Positions 8,935 to 17,985 of a stretch of 64,000 nucleotides of DNA are shown here, in pieces; the stretch's first letter is position 1, and every line of letters begins with the position of its first letter. The DNA is from Trueperaceae bacterium (GTDB lineage: Bacteria > Deinococcota > Deinococci > Deinococcales > Trueperaceae), in contig DASVDQ010000106.1 in NCBI GenBank assembly GCA_036381035.1, positions 24,344 through 88,343 of the forward strand, read 5' to 3'. The position numbers were made by a program, and so were the translations under genes. The notes under the pieces were generated by a model. The model was not told the DNA's origin, ran no database searches, and saw only the letters and a list, made by a program, of their open reading frames with translations.

Positions 8935-10818
8935 TCAGCCCGCTGGCTTGAAGTCGGCGTCGATGACCTCTTCGTCGTCGCCCTGGCCGCCCTGCTGACC
9001 GCCCTCGGGCTGCTGGCCCGGCTGCTGCGCGGTCGCCTGCATGAAGGCCTGCAGCTTCTCGGCCAGCTCGCGGGTCTTCTGCTCGACCTCGTCCTTGGCG
9101 GGGCTGCCGTCGAGCAGGCGCTTGGCCTCGTCGACCGCCTCCTGCAGCGGCTTCTTCTGGTCGTCGGTGGCCCCGCTGGCGTCCTCGAGGGCCTTCTGCG
9201 CCTGGAGCCTGAGGCCGTCGAGCTGGTTCTTGGCCTCGGCCATCTCGCGCAGCTTGCGGTCCTCCTCGGCGTGCTGCTCGGCCTCCTTGACCATCCGGTC
9301 CACCTCGTCCTCGCTGAGGGTCGTGGTGTTCTGGATCGTGATGGAGGCCTCCTTGCCCGTCGACTTCTCGCGGGCCGTGACGTGCAGGATGCCGTTGGCG
9401 TCGATGTCGTAGGTGACCTCGATCTGCGGCATGCCGGCGGGCATGGGCGGGATGCCCTCGAGGTTGAAGCGGCCGAGCGACTTGTTGTCGCGCGCCATCG
9501 GCCGCTCGCCCTGCAGCACGTGGATCGGCGCCGTGGTCTGGTTGTGGTCCGCCGTCGAGAAGACCTCGGTCTTGCGGACCGGGATCGTCGTGTTCCTCTC
9601 GATCAGCTTCGTGAACACCCCGCCCTTGGTCTCGATGCCGAGCGAGAGCGGCGTGACGTCGAGCAGCACGATGTCCTCGACGGCGCCGGTGAGCACGCCG
9701 GCCTGGACCGCCGCGCCGAGCGCCACGACCTCGTCGGGGTTGACGCTCTGGTTCGGCTCCTTGCCGAGGAGGTCCTTGACGATGCGCTTGACCGCCGGGA
9801 CGCGCGTGGCGCCGCCCACGAGGATCACCTCGTCGATCTGCGAGCGCTCGAGCTTCGCGTCCTTGAGGGCCTGCTCGACCGGCCCCTTGATGCGGGCGAG
9901 CAGGGGCTGGACCAGCTCCTCGAACTTCGCGCGCGTCAGCTTCTTCTCGAGGTAGAGGGGCGCGTTCGAGGCCGGGTCCATGGCGATGAACGGCAGGCTG
10001 ATCGTCGTCTCGGGCAGGCCCGAGAGCTCGATCTTCGCCTTCTCGGCGGCCTCGATCAGGCGCTGCAGCGCCTGCTTGTCCTTGCGGAGGTCGACGTTGT
10101 ACTCGGCCTTGAACTCCTCGGCCAGCCAGTCGACGATCGCGTGGTCCATGTCGGAGCCGCCGAGGTGCGTGTCGCCCGAGGTGGAGCGGACCTCGAAGAC
10201 GCCGTCACCGACCTCGAGCACCGAGACGTCGAAGGTGCCGCCCCCGAGGTCGAAGACGAGGACCGTCTCGTTGCCCTTCTTGTCGAGCCCGTAGGCCAGG
10301 GCGGCGGCCGTGGGCTCGTTGACGATGCGCAGGACCTCGAGCCCGGCGATCTTGCCGGCGTTCTGCGTGGCCTCGCGCTGCGAGTTGTTGAAGTAGGCAG
10401 GCACCGTGATGACGGCCTTCGTCACCTTCTCGCCCAGGCGCTCGGAGGCGTCGTCGACGAGCTTGCGCAGCACCATGGCCGAGATCTCCTCCGGCGTGTA
10501 CTGCTTGTCGCCCACGACGAAGCGCACGCCGCCGTCTGGGCCCTTGACGACCTCGTAGGGGGCGCGCTCGGCCTCCTCCTTGACCTCTTCCCAGGTGCGT
10601 CCGATGAAGCGCTTGACCTCGAAGAGCGTGCCCTTCGGGTTCAGCACGGCCTGGCGCTTGGCCACCTGGCCCACCAGGCGCTGGTCGTCCTTGAATGCCA
10701 CCACCGAGGGCGTGGTGCGGTTGCCCTCGGAGTTCACGAGGACGGTCGGCTCGCCGCCCTCGATGACGGCGATGACGCTGTTCGTCGTCCCCAGGTCGAT
10801 GCCTACGGCCTTGGCCAT
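8935..10818 (-). CDS. dnaK: Hsp70 chaperone DnaK
   Basis: ATP-driven protein-folding chaperone. The 627-residue product shows all Hsp70 signatures: [13 protein letters not shown] near the start, [14 protein letters not shown], the second signature [17 protein letters not shown], and the third [17 protein letters not shown] substrate-binding domain and an acidic C-terminus ending [12 protein letters not shown] follow. The ATG at 10818 has a GAGGAG ribosome site. It is the first gene of dnaK-grpE-dnaJ and is read from the strong promoter at 10935-10964. No HrcA-type CIRCE element was seen upstream. Confidence 0.98.
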   Translation of the reverse strand: MAKAVGIDLGTTNSVIAVIEGGEPTVLVNSEGNRTTPSVVAFKDDQRLVGQVAKRQAVLNPKGTLFEVKRFIGRTWEEVKEEAERAPYEVVKGPDGGVRFVVGDKQYTPEEISAMVLRKLVDDASERLGEKVTKAVITVPAYFNNSQREATQNAGKIAGLEVLRIVNEPTAAALAYGLDKKGNETVLVFDLGGGTFDVSVLEVGDGVFEVRSTSGDTHLGGSDMDHAIVDWLAEEFKAEYNVDLRKDKQALQRLIEAAEKAKIELSGLPETTISLPFIAMDPASNAPLYLEKKLTRAKFEELVQPLLARIKGPVEQALKDAKLERSQIDEVILVGGATRVPAVKRIVKDLLGKEPNQSVNPDEVVALGAAVQAGVLTGAVEDIVLLDVTPLSLGIETKGGVFTKLIERNTTIPVRKTEVFSTADHNQTTAPIHVLQGERPMARDNKSLGRFNLEGIPPMPAGMPQIEVTYDIDANGILHVTAREKSTGKEASITIQNTTTLSEDEVDRMVKEAEQHAEEDRKLREMAEAKNQLDGLRLQAQKALEDASGATDDQKKPLQEAVDEAKRLLDGSPAKDEVEQKTRELAEKLQAFMQATAQQPGQQPEGGQQGGQGDDEEVIDADFKPAG

Positions 10819-10934
10819 CTCAGGTCTCCTCGCTCGCTAGTGAAGTCGTGCCCGCGCCGCTGCCCTGCGCGTGGGAGCCGGAGCCGCACGAAGGAAACCT
10901 GTGCGCGGCGGGCGCAGGCTCACGTCCGGCTGTT

Positions 10935-10964
10935 AGTATAGGAGGTTCCGCGTACCAGTGTCAA
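10935..10964 (-). promoter_or_regulatory. Sigma-70 promoter of the dnaK operon
   Basis: Minus strand: -35 TTGACA at 10964-10959 (perfect consensus), 18-nt spacer, -10 TATACT at 10940-10935. This leaves a leader of about 110 nt before dnaK. Confidence 0.85.
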
Positions 10965-10988
10965 TTGATGTGAGTCTGGTTATATCAA
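10965..10988. promoter_or_regulatory. Inverted repeat next to dnaK -35, possible operator
   Basis: TTGAT (10965-10969) and ATCAA (10984-10988) form an inverted repeat separated by 14 bp, directly upstream of the dnaK -35 box. It overlaps the last codons of the serine hydrolase gene. It does not match CIRCE or the HspR site. It could bind a heat-shock regulator, but the evidence is only position and symmetry. Confidence 0.3.
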
Positions 10989-12544
10989 GGTGGGGTCGCC
11001 GCGCCCTCGCGGTCGAGCCAGCGCGTGCCGTGCTGGACGGCGTACGGGCGACCATCGGCGCCGAGGTGGAAGCACCCGCCGTCCCAGGCGCCGTGATCCC
11101 CCACCAGGACGAACTCGGCGGTGCCGGGGCCCGCGGGCAGCCCCGGGCCGAGGAGCGCGACGCGACCGACGCGTTCCTCGTCCTCGCCCGCGTAGGCGAC
11201 GAGCTCGTGGAGCCCCTCCGCGCCGGACGCTCCCCCTGCGCCCGCGCGCTCGGGGACGGCACCCGACCCCGTCGCGGTGTCGCCGCCGGCGCCCGGGGCG
11301 GGCTCGACCCGCAACACCAGCCGCCCCCACGGCTCTCCCGACGAGTAGACGCCCGCCAGGCGCCGGAGCGCCTCCGCCGCCTCGCCGCCGTCGCCGCGGG
11401 CGGCGAGCCGCTCGTGGCCCTCGCCGTAGAGGGGGCGGTCGGGCGGGTCGCCCAGGGCCAGGTTCACGGCGGCCTGCCAGGCCCGCAGCACCGGCGCGCC
11501 GTCGAGGTTCGTCAGCACCGCCACGCCCAGGCCCAGCTCGGGCACGAACCCCTGCGAGGACGCGACGCCCTTCAGCGAGCCGCCGTGGCGCACGACCGTC
11601 ACGCCGCGGTGCTCGCGGACCGACCACCCCAGCGCGTACGAGCCGCCCGGCGCGGCCCAGCCGCGCGGACGCGTCAGCTCCGCGAGCCGCCCCGCAGGCA
11701 GACCGAGTGCGGCGCCGTCGCCGGCGGCCAGGAACCGCAGGTAGCGGGAGAGGTCGAGGACGCTCGACCTGAGGAAGCCCGTGGCCAGGTAGGCGGGCGC
11801 CCGGCTCCAGACCGGCGCGCGCACCACGCCCTCGGGCGTGCGCGTGTAGAGCGTGGCGTGGTCGCCCGTGGACCGCGCCGCGACCGGGTCGAAGGTCGTG
11901 GCGTGCATGCCGAGGGGGCGAAGCACGAGCTCGGCCAGGACCTCCGGGAAGGGCCGTCCCGCGACCCTGGCGACGGCCGCGCCCACGAGCGCCACGCCCT
12001 CGTTCGAGTAGCTCACGACCTCGCCCGGCGGCGCCAGCGGCGGGCGCTCGCCGCGCCGCAGGTAGGCCATGAGCAGCTCGGCGTCGCTCACGTCGGGGTC
12101 GGCCGAGGTGTCCCTGCCCACGTAGACGAACGAGGGGTCGCCGCGCTGGTCCGAGCGCAGCGCGAAGTCGAGCGCGCGCAGCGGCGGCACGCCGGAGGTG
12201 TGGCTGAGGAGGTGCTCCAGCGTCACCTCGCTCGGGTCGATGCCGGGGTAGCCGAAGCCGGGCAGGTGCTCCGCGACGGGGTCGCTCAGCGACCACGCGC
12301 CCCGCGCCTCGAGCGCGAGCGCGGCGAGTGCCGTGAACGACTTGCTCAGGGAGGCCAGGCCGAACACCGTGCGCGGCGTGGCCGGCAGGCGCGCCTCGCG
12401 GTCGCGCCAGCCGAAGCCGCGGGCGTAGACGACCCTGTCGCCGAGGGTCACGCACACCGCGGCGCCGGGCACCTCGGCGTCGGCGAAGAGGCGCTCTAGG
12501 TACGGGTCCAGGTCGCGCAGCCAGCGCGGGAGACGGTCGTTCAT
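10985..12544 (-). CDS. Serine hydrolase of the class C beta-lactamase/PBP family
   Basis: The 519-residue product has the serine beta-lactamase-like fold motifs: SxxK (SLSK, Ser65-Lys68), the YxN motif as YSN in EVVSYSNEGVALVG, and HGG in VVRHGGSLKG. Such proteins are esterases, D-peptidases or amidases more often than true beta-lactamases. No signal peptide is visible, so it is probably cytoplasmic. The C-terminal ~150 residues form an extra region after the catalytic domain, partly Gly/Ala-rich linker and then a lipocalin-like strand-rich end, as in many family members. The ATG at 12544 has a GAGGAGG site. It is transcribed divergently from the lhgO gene. Confidence 0.88.
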   Translation of the reverse strand: MNDRLPRWLRDLDPYLERLFADAEVPGAAVCVTLGDRVVYARGFGWRDREARLPATPRTVFGLASLSKSFTALAALALEARGAWSLSDPVAEHLPGFGYPGIDPSEVTLEHLLSHTSGVPPLRALDFALRSDQRGDPSFVYVGRDTSADPDVSDAELLMAYLRRGERPPLAPPGEVVSYSNEGVALVGAAVARVAGRPFPEVLAELVLRPLGMHATTFDPVAARSTGDHATLYTRTPEGVVRAPVWSRAPAYLATGFLRSSVLDLSRYLRFLAAGDGAALGLPAGRLAELTRPRGWAAPGGSYALGWSVREHRGVTVVRHGGSLKGVASSQGFVPELGLGVAVLTNLDGAPVLRAWQAAVNLALGDPPDRPLYGEGHERLAARGDGGEAAEALRRLAGVYSSGEPWGRLVLRVEPAPGAGGDTATGSGAVPERAGAGGASGAEGLHELVAYAGEDEERVGRVALLGPGLPAGPGTAEFVLVGDHGAWDGGCFHLGADGRPYAVQHGTRWLDREGAATPP

Positions 12545-12593
12545 GCGGGCCTCCTCGGGGCGGACCGGCCGAGTCTAACGCGGGCCCAGCGCG

Positions 12594-12599
12594 TATCCT
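12594..12599 (+). promoter_or_regulatory. -10 box of lhgO, leaderless type
   Basis: TATCCT ends 6 nt before the ATG at 12606. The surrounding sequence (GCGCGTATCCTGGCGCCATGG) closely resembles the one before the ABC ATPase gene at 44731. Confidence 0.5.
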
Positions 12600-12605
12600 G
12601 GCGCC

Positions 12606-13814
12606 ATGGACCGCACCGACGTGATCGTGGTGGGGGCTGGCATCGTCGGGCTCGCCACGGCGCGGGCCCTGCAGCGGCGACGGCCGGGCCTGCGGGTGAC
12701 GGTGCTCGAGAAGGAGCCCGGCGTCGCGCGGCACCAGACCAGCCACAACTCCGGCGTCGTCCACTCCGGCATCTACTACCGTCCCGGCACCCTGCGCGCC
12801 AGGCTGTGCGTGGCCGGCGTCGACCTCATGCGCCGCTTCTGCGAGGAGCAGGGCCTGCCGTACCAGCAGGTCGGCAAGGTCATCGTCGCCACCGACCAGG
12901 GCGAGCTGCGCCGGCTCGAGGACCTGTTCGAGCGCGGCCGCGCCAACGGGGTGCCTGGCCTCGAGCTCATCGACGCGGACCGGCTGAAGGAGATCGAGCC
13001 GCACGCGGTCGGCCTGCGCGCGATCCACAGCCCCCGCACGGCGATCGTGGACTTCGGGGCCGTCGCCCGGCGCCTCGCCGAGCTGTTCGAGCAGGAGGGC
13101 GGCGAGGTGCGCACCGGCGTCGCCGTGGAGAGCATCGCGGCGGCGGGGGGCGGCGTGACGGTCTCCACCGACGGGGGCCCGCTGGAGGCGCGCTACCTGG
13201 TCGCCTGCGCCGGCATGCAGGCCGACCGCCTCGCCCGCCTAGCGGGCGCCGACGTCTCGGACGTGCGCATCGTGCCGTTCCGCGGCGAGTACTACCACCT
13301 GCGGCCGGAGAAGCGGCACCTGGTCAAGGGGCTCATCTACCCCGTACCCGACCCGGCGCTGCCGTTCCTCGGCGTCCACCTCACGCGCACGGTCAGGGGC
13401 GAGGTCGAGGCGGGTCCCAACGCCGTCTTCGCGCTCTCGCGCGAGGGCTACGGGACCTTCGACGTCCGCCTCGCCGACCTCCTCGACGCGCTGACGTTCC
13501 CCGGCCTGTGGGCCATGGCCGCGCGCTTCTGGCGCGTGGGCGCGTACGAGCTCTACCGCTCCTTCTCGAAGGCGGCGTTCGTCGAGGCGCTGCGGCGGCT
13601 GGTGCCCGAGATCGGGCTGGCCGACGTCCACCGCGGCGGCGCCGGCGTCCGCGCCCAGGCGCTGGGACGCGACGGCAGGCTCATCGACGACTTCGTGATC
13701 CGCGAGAGCCCGCGCGCCCTCCACGTGGTCAACGCGCCGTCGCCGGCGGCCACGGCCAGCCTCGCCATCGCCGAGCACCTCGTCGACCTGGCCGTGGAGC
13801 GCTTCGGGATCTGA
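12606..13814 (+). CDS. lhgO: L-2-hydroxyglutarate oxidase/dehydrogenase (FAD)
   Basis: Oxidises L-2-hydroxyglutarate to 2-oxoglutarate, a metabolite-repair and lysine-breakdown step. The 402 residues begin with an FAD-binding Rossmann motif (VIVVGAGIVGLATARAL). The family hallmark HQTSHNSGVVHSGIYY follows at about residues 43-58, then DAO-type domains with FRGEYYHLRPEK and a C-terminal NAPSPAATASLAIAEHL. Length is typical for LhgO. Start ATG 12606 lies just after a TANNNT box, without a ribosome site. No obvious pathway partner is adjacent. Confidence 0.93.
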   Translation: MDRTDVIVVGAGIVGLATARALQRRRPGLRVTVLEKEPGVARHQTSHNSGVVHSGIYYRPGTLRARLCVAGVDLMRRFCEEQGLPYQQVGKVIVATDQGELRRLEDLFERGRANGVPGLELIDADRLKEIEPHAVGLRAIHSPRTAIVDFGAVARRLAELFEQEGGEVRTGVAVESIAAAGGGVTVSTDGGPLEARYLVACAGMQADRLARLAGADVSDVRIVPFRGEYYHLRPEKRHLVKGLIYPVPDPALPFLGVHLTRTVRGEVEAGPNAVFALSREGYGTFDVRLADLLDALTFPGLWAMAARFWRVGAYELYRSFSKAAFVEALRRLVPEIGLADVHRGGAGVRAQALGRDGRLIDDFVIRESPRALHVVNAPSPAATASLAIAEHLVDLAVERFGI

Positions 13815-13920
13815 GGGACCGGCCTCCGTCCTCGGTCGTACCCCGCGAGGCGCTTCAGACCGAGGTTCGCTCGCGGCGCCTCGTGCCGCCGCCCCGAGCC
13901 GGCCGCACGGACCCGAGCCC

Positions 13921-15702
13921 TCAGGCCTCCCACAGTGGCACGAGCCGGCCGCGCGCCACGTCGACGAGGCCGCGGTCGGTCAGCTTCAGCTCGGGGATCA
14001 CGGCCAGGCCCAGGAAGCTGAGGGCCATGAACGGCGAGGGCATCGTGACGCCCAGCGACGCGGCGGCGGCGTCGAGGCGGTCGAGGTCGGCGGCCACCTC
14101 CTTCAGCGGCGCGTCGGTGACGATCCCGGCCAGGGGCAGCGGGAGCTCGGCCCGCACCGCGCCCGCGGCCACCGCCACGAAGCCGCCGCCCAGCTCGGCG
14201 AGCCGGCGGCAGGCGACGGCCATGTCCTCGTCGTCGACGCCCACGACCATGACGTTGTGGTGGTCGTGCCCCACGCTCGAGGCCAGCGCGCCGCGCTCGA
14301 GCCCGAAGCCGCGCACCAGCGCCACCGCCACGCCGCCGTTGCGCCCGTGACGCTCCACGCAGGCGAGCTTGGCCAGGTCCCGGCCCGGGTCGGCGACGGC
14401 GGCGCCGTCCACGACGGTGGGCTCGACGAGCTCCGACCCCGTGACGATCCGGTTGGGCAGCGCCACGACGCAGCGCACGCGTCCCCCGCCCGGCGGCACC
14501 GGCAGCGCGAACGAGCCGTCGCCGAGCCGGGGCAGCCGCATGGTGCCGCGCACGGGGCCGTCGTCGAGCGCGTCCGCGGGCGCGGCGGCCGGCCGGGCGG
14601 TCGGCGCGCCGCCGTTCGCCACGAGCACGCCGTCCTTGTAGACGCGCCGCGCGTCGAAGGCTGCGAGCGAGCCCACGACGACCAGGTCGGCGAAGTAGCC
14701 GGGCGCCACGGCGCCGCGGCGCGGCAGGCGGTAGTGGCGGGCGTTGTTCCAGCTCGCGCAGCGCACGGCGTAGGCCGGGTCGACGCCGCCGGCTATGGCG
14801 GACCTGACCATGTGGTCGACGCCGCCCTCGACGAGCAGGTCGTGCGGCAGGCGGTCGTCGGTGACGAAGCCGACGCGGTCGCCGTGCCGCGGGTCGACGA
14901 GCGGCAGCAGCGCCCGCAGGTCGCGCGTCACCGACCCCTCGCGCACCATCAGGAACGCCCCGGCCCGCAGCTTCTCGCGGCCCTCCTCCAGCGTCGTCGA
15001 CTCGTGGTCGGAGGCGATGCCGGCGGCGAGGTACGCCTGCAGGTCGCGCCCGGTGACCCCGGGCGCGTGGCCCTCGGCCGTCACGCCGCGCGAGGCCGCC
15101 AGCGCGGCCTTGGCCAGCGCCGTGGCCTCGCCGGCGATCACCTCGGGGAAGCTCATGATCTCGGCCACTCCCACCACGCGCGGGTGCTCGGCGAGGCGGC
15201 CCATCTCGGCGATCCCGAACTCGGCGCCCGAGGTCTCCAGCGGCGTGCTGGGCACGCAGGACGGGACAGTGACCCAGACGTCGAGCGGCAGCCGGCCCGT
15301 GGTGTCGAGCAGCCACCTCACGCCGGCCTCGCCGGCGACGTTCGCGATCTCGTGCGGGTCGCAGACGACGGCGGTAACGCCGCGCGGCACGGCGACCTCG
15401 GCGTAGCCCGACGGGGTGACCAGCGACGACTCGAGGTGCATGTGGCCGTCGATGAGACCAGGCGACACGTAGGCGCCGGCCAGGTCGACGACCTCGCGGG
15501 CCTGGCCGAGCCCCTGACCCACGGCCGCCACGAGTCGGCCGGAGACGAGCACGTCGGCCTCGATGACGGCGTTCGTGAAGACGTCGACGACCCGCCCCCC
15601 GCGGAGGAGCAGGTCGCCCGCTCTGCGCCCGGCCGCCACCGCGACGGCCGCGGCTACCTCTTCGGCTGTCGGCAGGGTCGGTGAGGCGCCGGCCCCGGCC
15701 AC
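13921..15702 (-). CDS. ade: Adenine deaminase
   Basis: An amidohydrolase converting adenine to hypoxanthine for purine salvage. The N-terminal beta domain (DLLLRGGRVVDVFTNAVIEADV) is followed by the metal-binding HMHLESSLVTPSGYAEV, then AVVCDPHEIANVAG, GHAPGVTGRDLQAYLAAG, DHESTTLEEGREKL and a C-terminal adenine-deaminase domain (MVVGVDDEDMAVACRRL). These match the Ade family through the whole length. I chose the GTG at 15702 (593 residues, normal size), 7 bp after the nfuA-like stop. The upstream in-frame extension is a Ser/Thr/Arg-rich shadow inside nfuA. Confidence 0.92.
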   Translation of the reverse strand: MAGAGASPTLPTAEEVAAAVAVAAGRRAGDLLLRGGRVVDVFTNAVIEADVLVSGRLVAAVGQGLGQAREVVDLAGAYVSPGLIDGHMHLESSLVTPSGYAEVAVPRGVTAVVCDPHEIANVAGEAGVRWLLDTTGRLPLDVWVTVPSCVPSTPLETSGAEFGIAEMGRLAEHPRVVGVAEIMSFPEVIAGEATALAKAALAASRGVTAEGHAPGVTGRDLQAYLAAGIASDHESTTLEEGREKLRAGAFLMVREGSVTRDLRALLPLVDPRHGDRVGFVTDDRLPHDLLVEGGVDHMVRSAIAGGVDPAYAVRCASWNNARHYRLPRRGAVAPGYFADLVVVGSLAAFDARRVYKDGVLVANGGAPTARPAAAPADALDDGPVRGTMRLPRLGDGSFALPVPPGGGRVRCVVALPNRIVTGSELVEPTVVDGAAVADPGRDLAKLACVERHGRNGGVAVALVRGFGLERGALASSVGHDHHNVMVVGVDDEDMAVACRRLAELGGGFVAVAAGAVRAELPLPLAGIVTDAPLKEVAADLDRLDAAAASLGVTMPSPFMALSFLGLAVIPELKLTDRGLVDVARGRLVPLWEA

Positions 15703-15709
15703 GCTGCGG

Positions 15710-16300
15710 CTACTGGCCCGCCAGTGGGGACGAGTTCTTGCCGGAGCCCCGCGCGTAGTACGGGTTCTGGCCGGCGTCGTGGTCGGTGGCGTCCTTGACC
15801 GCGACGATCTCGGGCACCTGCTCGCGGATGATGCGGTCGACACCCTGCTTGAGGGTCACGTCGGCGGCGCCGCAGCCCTGGCAGCCGCCGCCGAAGCGGA
15901 TGTAGGCGACGCCGTCCCTCACGCCCTCGAGCGCGACGTTGCCGCCGTGGGTGGAAACGCCCGGGTTGATGTGCTGGTCGAGGACGTCCTGGACCTTCTG
16001 GGCCACGGGGTCGTCCCACTTGGGGCTGGGGAAGAACACCTTGAAGCCCGACTGCATCACGCCCTCGACGAAGTCCACGGTGGCGCCGTCGAGGGCCCTG
16101 GCGGAGAGCGGGTCGAGGTAGACCTCGAAGGCGCCCTCGTCCTGGACGCGGTCGTTGGGCTGCTTGTCGGTGGGCTTGACGAGCCAGAGGCGCTGCTCGG
16201 CGCGCGTGCCGGCGATGCGCAACGCACCGACGCCCTGCGCTGCCTGCGCCTGCATGAACTTGAGGACGCGTTGCTTCGCGAGGTCGGTGAAGGTCAGCAT
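15710..16300 (-). CDS. nfuA: NfuA-type iron-sulfur cluster carrier
   Basis: Carries [4Fe-4S] clusters to target enzymes. The 196 residues contain a degenerate A-type (HesB-like) N-terminal domain (about 1-90) and a C-terminal NifU-like domain. That domain carries the cluster-binding GGGCQGCGAADVTLKQGV (Cys140, Cys143). This two-domain order is that of NfuA rather than IscU. It ends 7 bp before adenine deaminase on the same strand, so the two may be co-transcribed. ATG 16300 is the first plausible start. Confidence 0.85.
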   Translation of the reverse strand: MLTFTDLAKQRVLKFMQAQAAQGVGALRIAGTRAEQRLWLVKPTDKQPNDRVQDEGAFEVYLDPLSARALDGATVDFVEGVMQSGFKVFFPSPKWDDPVAQKVQDVLDQHINPGVSTHGGNVALEGVRDGVAYIRFGGGCQGCGAADVTLKQGVDRIIREQVPEIVAVKDATDHDAGQNPYYARGSGKNSSPLAGQ

Positions 16301-16324
16301 GACCCTTCGAGGTTACCAGCAACG

Positions 16325-16363
16325 AGGAGCCCCCGGGTGCTCCGAAGCTGCCCAGGGGCTCCT
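16325..16363. terminator. Hairpin between Crp/Fnr and nfuA genes
   Basis: AGGAGCCCC (16325-16333) pairs perfectly with GGGGCTCCT (16355-16363), with further pairing possible inside the loop. It lies just downstream of the Crp/Fnr stop on the minus strand and upstream of nfuA, so it may end the regulator's transcript. No T-run follows. Confidence 0.45.
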
Positions 16364-16389
16364 GAAGTAGCGGTCGCGTACGTGCCCGG

Positions 16390-17073
16390 TCAGAGCACCT
16401 GCATGACGTACTCGTCGGTGGCGCGCTCGAGCCCCTCGAGGTCGGCGACGTAGACGCCGCGCGTGCCGGAGAGGGCGCCCTCGTTGCGCAGCTCGCCGAG
16501 GATGCGGGTGATCGTCACGCGGCTCGAGCCGGTGAGGTCGGCGAGGTCCTCGTGGGTGAGCGCCAGAGGCAGCTTGATGGCGCCGCTCTGGTCGTCGGAG
16601 GGCAGGCCGAACTGCTTGGCGAGCCGCAGGAAGGCGCGGGTGACGCGGGCGCCGACCGGCATCTCGGCCTCGTCGAGCATCTCCCGGCTGCGCCGCAGCT
16701 GGCGCGCCAGGCTGCGCAGCACGTAGTCGCGCAGGCCGCGGTCGTTCATGGCCTGCTGCGGGTCGATGGGCGTGAGGCAGGCCTCGTGGACGGCCACCAC
16801 GGTCTCGGCGTGCTTGCCGCCGTCGAGGGCGGCGAGGCCGAGGACGTCGCCGGGGCCGTAGAGGTCGGCGATGCGGTCGCGGCCCAGGCTGGTGGGCACG
16901 ACGGCCTTCAGGACGCCGTGGTTGACGATGTAGAGGCTGGCGGCGTCGCGGTCGGCCTCGTAGAGGACCTGACCGGGCTCGAGGGTGCGGGTCGGCAGGG
17001 CGAGTCCCGACGGGACGATGCCTGTGGCTTCGCAACCGCTCGGCGTGTCGAGAGCTTCGAACGTGTCGAGCAT
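16390..17073 (-). CDS. Crp/Fnr family transcriptional regulator
   Basis: A 227-residue DNA-binding regulator. The N-terminal two-thirds is a cyclic-nucleotide-binding-like beta barrel (LEPGQVLYEADRDAASLYIV; ADLYGPGDVLGLAAL). The C-terminus is a winged helix-turn-helix (LTHEDLADLTGSSRVTITRI). One cysteine is present near the start, but not the Cys set of oxygen-sensing Fnr, so the signal may be a nucleotide or something else. ATG 17073 is preferred over an upstream TTG because AAAGGA lies 7 nt before it. It is divergent from lexA. A sigma-70-like promoter and a GC-rich hairpin lie in its ~95-nt leader. Confidence 0.9.
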   Translation of the reverse strand: MLDTFEALDTPSGCEATGIVPSGLALPTRTLEPGQVLYEADRDAASLYIVNHGVLKAVVPTSLGRDRIADLYGPGDVLGLAALDGGKHAETVVAVHEACLTPIDPQQAMNDRGLRDYVLRSLARQLRRSREMLDEAEMPVGARVTRAFLRLAKQFGLPSDDQSGAIKLPLALTHEDLADLTGSSRVTITRILGELRNEGALSGTRGVYVADLEGLERATDEYVMQVL

Positions 17074-17139
17074 GGTTGTTCCTTTCTCGTCTTGCAAGCG
17101 CGGCCTTCCGGGCCGGGCCGACGGTCGCTAGAGACTCGT

Positions 17140-17159
17140 GCCCGCTCTGACGAGCGGGC
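17140..17159 (-). other. Hairpin in the leader of the Crp/Fnr gene
   Basis: GCCCGCTC (17140-17147) and GAGCGGGC (17152-17159) form a perfect 8-bp stem with a TGAC loop, between the predicted transcription start and the start codon. It could affect message stability or elongation. Confidence 0.35.
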
Positions 17160-17172
17160 CGGGACTACAGAA

Positions 17173-17201
17173 ACTATAGCACCTGCACCCTCACCTGTCC
17201 A
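17173..17201 (-). promoter_or_regulatory. Sigma-70 promoter of the Crp/Fnr gene
   Basis: Minus strand: -35 TGGACA at 17201-17196, 17-nt spacer, -10 TATAGT at 17178-17173. It lies about 100 bp upstream of the ATG at 17073. Confidence 0.7.
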
Positions 17202-17288
17202 TAGTCGCGGGGGGCCGTGATAGTGCGATGAGATACGTCCCAGACGGAACTCCCGCGCCTCACGCGACGGTCGGCGAACGTCCGTTCG

Positions 17289-17314
17289 GTGAGGATATAG
17301 TTAACCCTACTCAC
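17289..17314. promoter_or_regulatory. Inverted repeat upstream of lexA promoter
   Basis: GTGAG (17289-17293) and CTCAC (17310-17314) are an inverted repeat around an AT-rich centre that contains GTTAAC, just upstream of the lexA -35. It may be an operator for LexA or the neighbouring Crp/Fnr protein. Support is positional only. Confidence 0.25.
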
Positions 17315-17316
17315 AT

Positions 17317-17345
17317 TTGACACATCTTCTCTCCTACCTTACCAT
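17317..17345 (+). promoter_or_regulatory. Sigma-70 promoter of lexA
   Basis: -35 TTGACA at 17317-17322, 17-nt spacer, -10 TACCAT at 17340-17345. The -10 ends 7 nt before the GTG start at 17353, so transcription should begin at or next to the start codon and give a leaderless mRNA. Confidence 0.8.
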
Positions 17346-17352
17346 TTCAGGT

Positions 17353-17985
17353 GTGAACGCAGTCGCGAACCGACCCCTGACGCCCACGCAGGAGCGCGTC
17401 TACGCGCGGCTGCTCGAGCACCAGCGCCGCACGGGCCGCCTACCGGAGCTGTCCGACCTGGCGCGGTCCCTCGGCATCCACTACGTCTCGCTGCGCCAGC
17501 ACCTCGAGGCCCTGCAGCGCAAGGGCTACCTCGAGTTCGAGAGCCGCGGGCGCGGGCGCTCGCCCCACCTGGCGCTGCCCGCGCAGGCCACCGGCATCCC
17601 GGTGCTCGGCGACATCCCCGCCGGCCCGTTCGACGCCGCCGTGGCCCACCCCGAGGCCTACCTGCCGCTGCCCGGCCTGCCGGACGCGAGCTTCGCGCTG
17701 CGCGTGCGTGGCGACTCGATGGCCGACCTGATCCAGCCGGGCGACGTCGTGCTGCTCTCGCGGCGCCCGCCGTCCCGCGAGGGCGAGATCTGCGCCGTCC
17801 GCGTCGGCGAGGAGGACGCCACGCTCAAGTACGTGCGGCGCCTCCCCGGCGGCAGGGTCGAGCTGCGCCCGCACAACCCCGCGTACGACACGCTGCAGGT
17901 GCCCGCCGAGGAGGTCTCCCTCGACGGCGTCTACCTCGGCCTGCTGCGCGGCGACGCCGCCGACGCCCTGCTCGAGCCGGCCTAG
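17353..17985 (+). CDS. lexA: LexA repressor (S24 autopeptidase)
   Basis: Represses DNA-damage genes and cleaves itself when activated by RecA. The 210 residues have an N-terminal winged helix (LTPTQERVYARLLEHQRRTG; LARSLGIHYVSLRQHLEAL) and a C-terminal S24 peptidase. That peptidase shows the cleavage site Ala90-Gly91 (GDIPAG), catalytic Ser122 (VRGDSMAD) and Lys159 (ATLKYVRR). All key residues are present. I chose GTG 17353. A longer in-frame start at 17317 is rejected because that TTG is the first half of the -35 box. There is no ribosome site, in line with a leaderless message. Its end overlaps the convergent CoA-transferase gene by 4 bp. Confidence 0.93.
   Translation: MNAVANRPLTPTQERVYARLLEHQRRTGRLPELSDLARSLGIHYVSLRQHLEALQRKGYLEFESRGRGRSPHLALPAQATGIPVLGDIPAGPFDAAVAHPEAYLPLPGLPDASFALRVRGDSMADLIQPGDVVLLSRRPPSREGEICAVRVGEEDATLKYVRRLPGGRVELRPHNPAYDTLQVPAEEVSLDGVYLGLLRGDAADALLEPA

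Noticed and set aside
15703..15843. N-terminal extension of adenine deaminase
   Set aside because: It is a Ser/Thr/Arg-rich stretch inside the nfuA-like gene, and no family member has it.
17317..17352. An upstream TTG start extending LexA by 12 residues
   Set aside because: This TTG is part of the TTGACA -35 box, and the -10 lies inside the extension, so it cannot be translated from this promoter.
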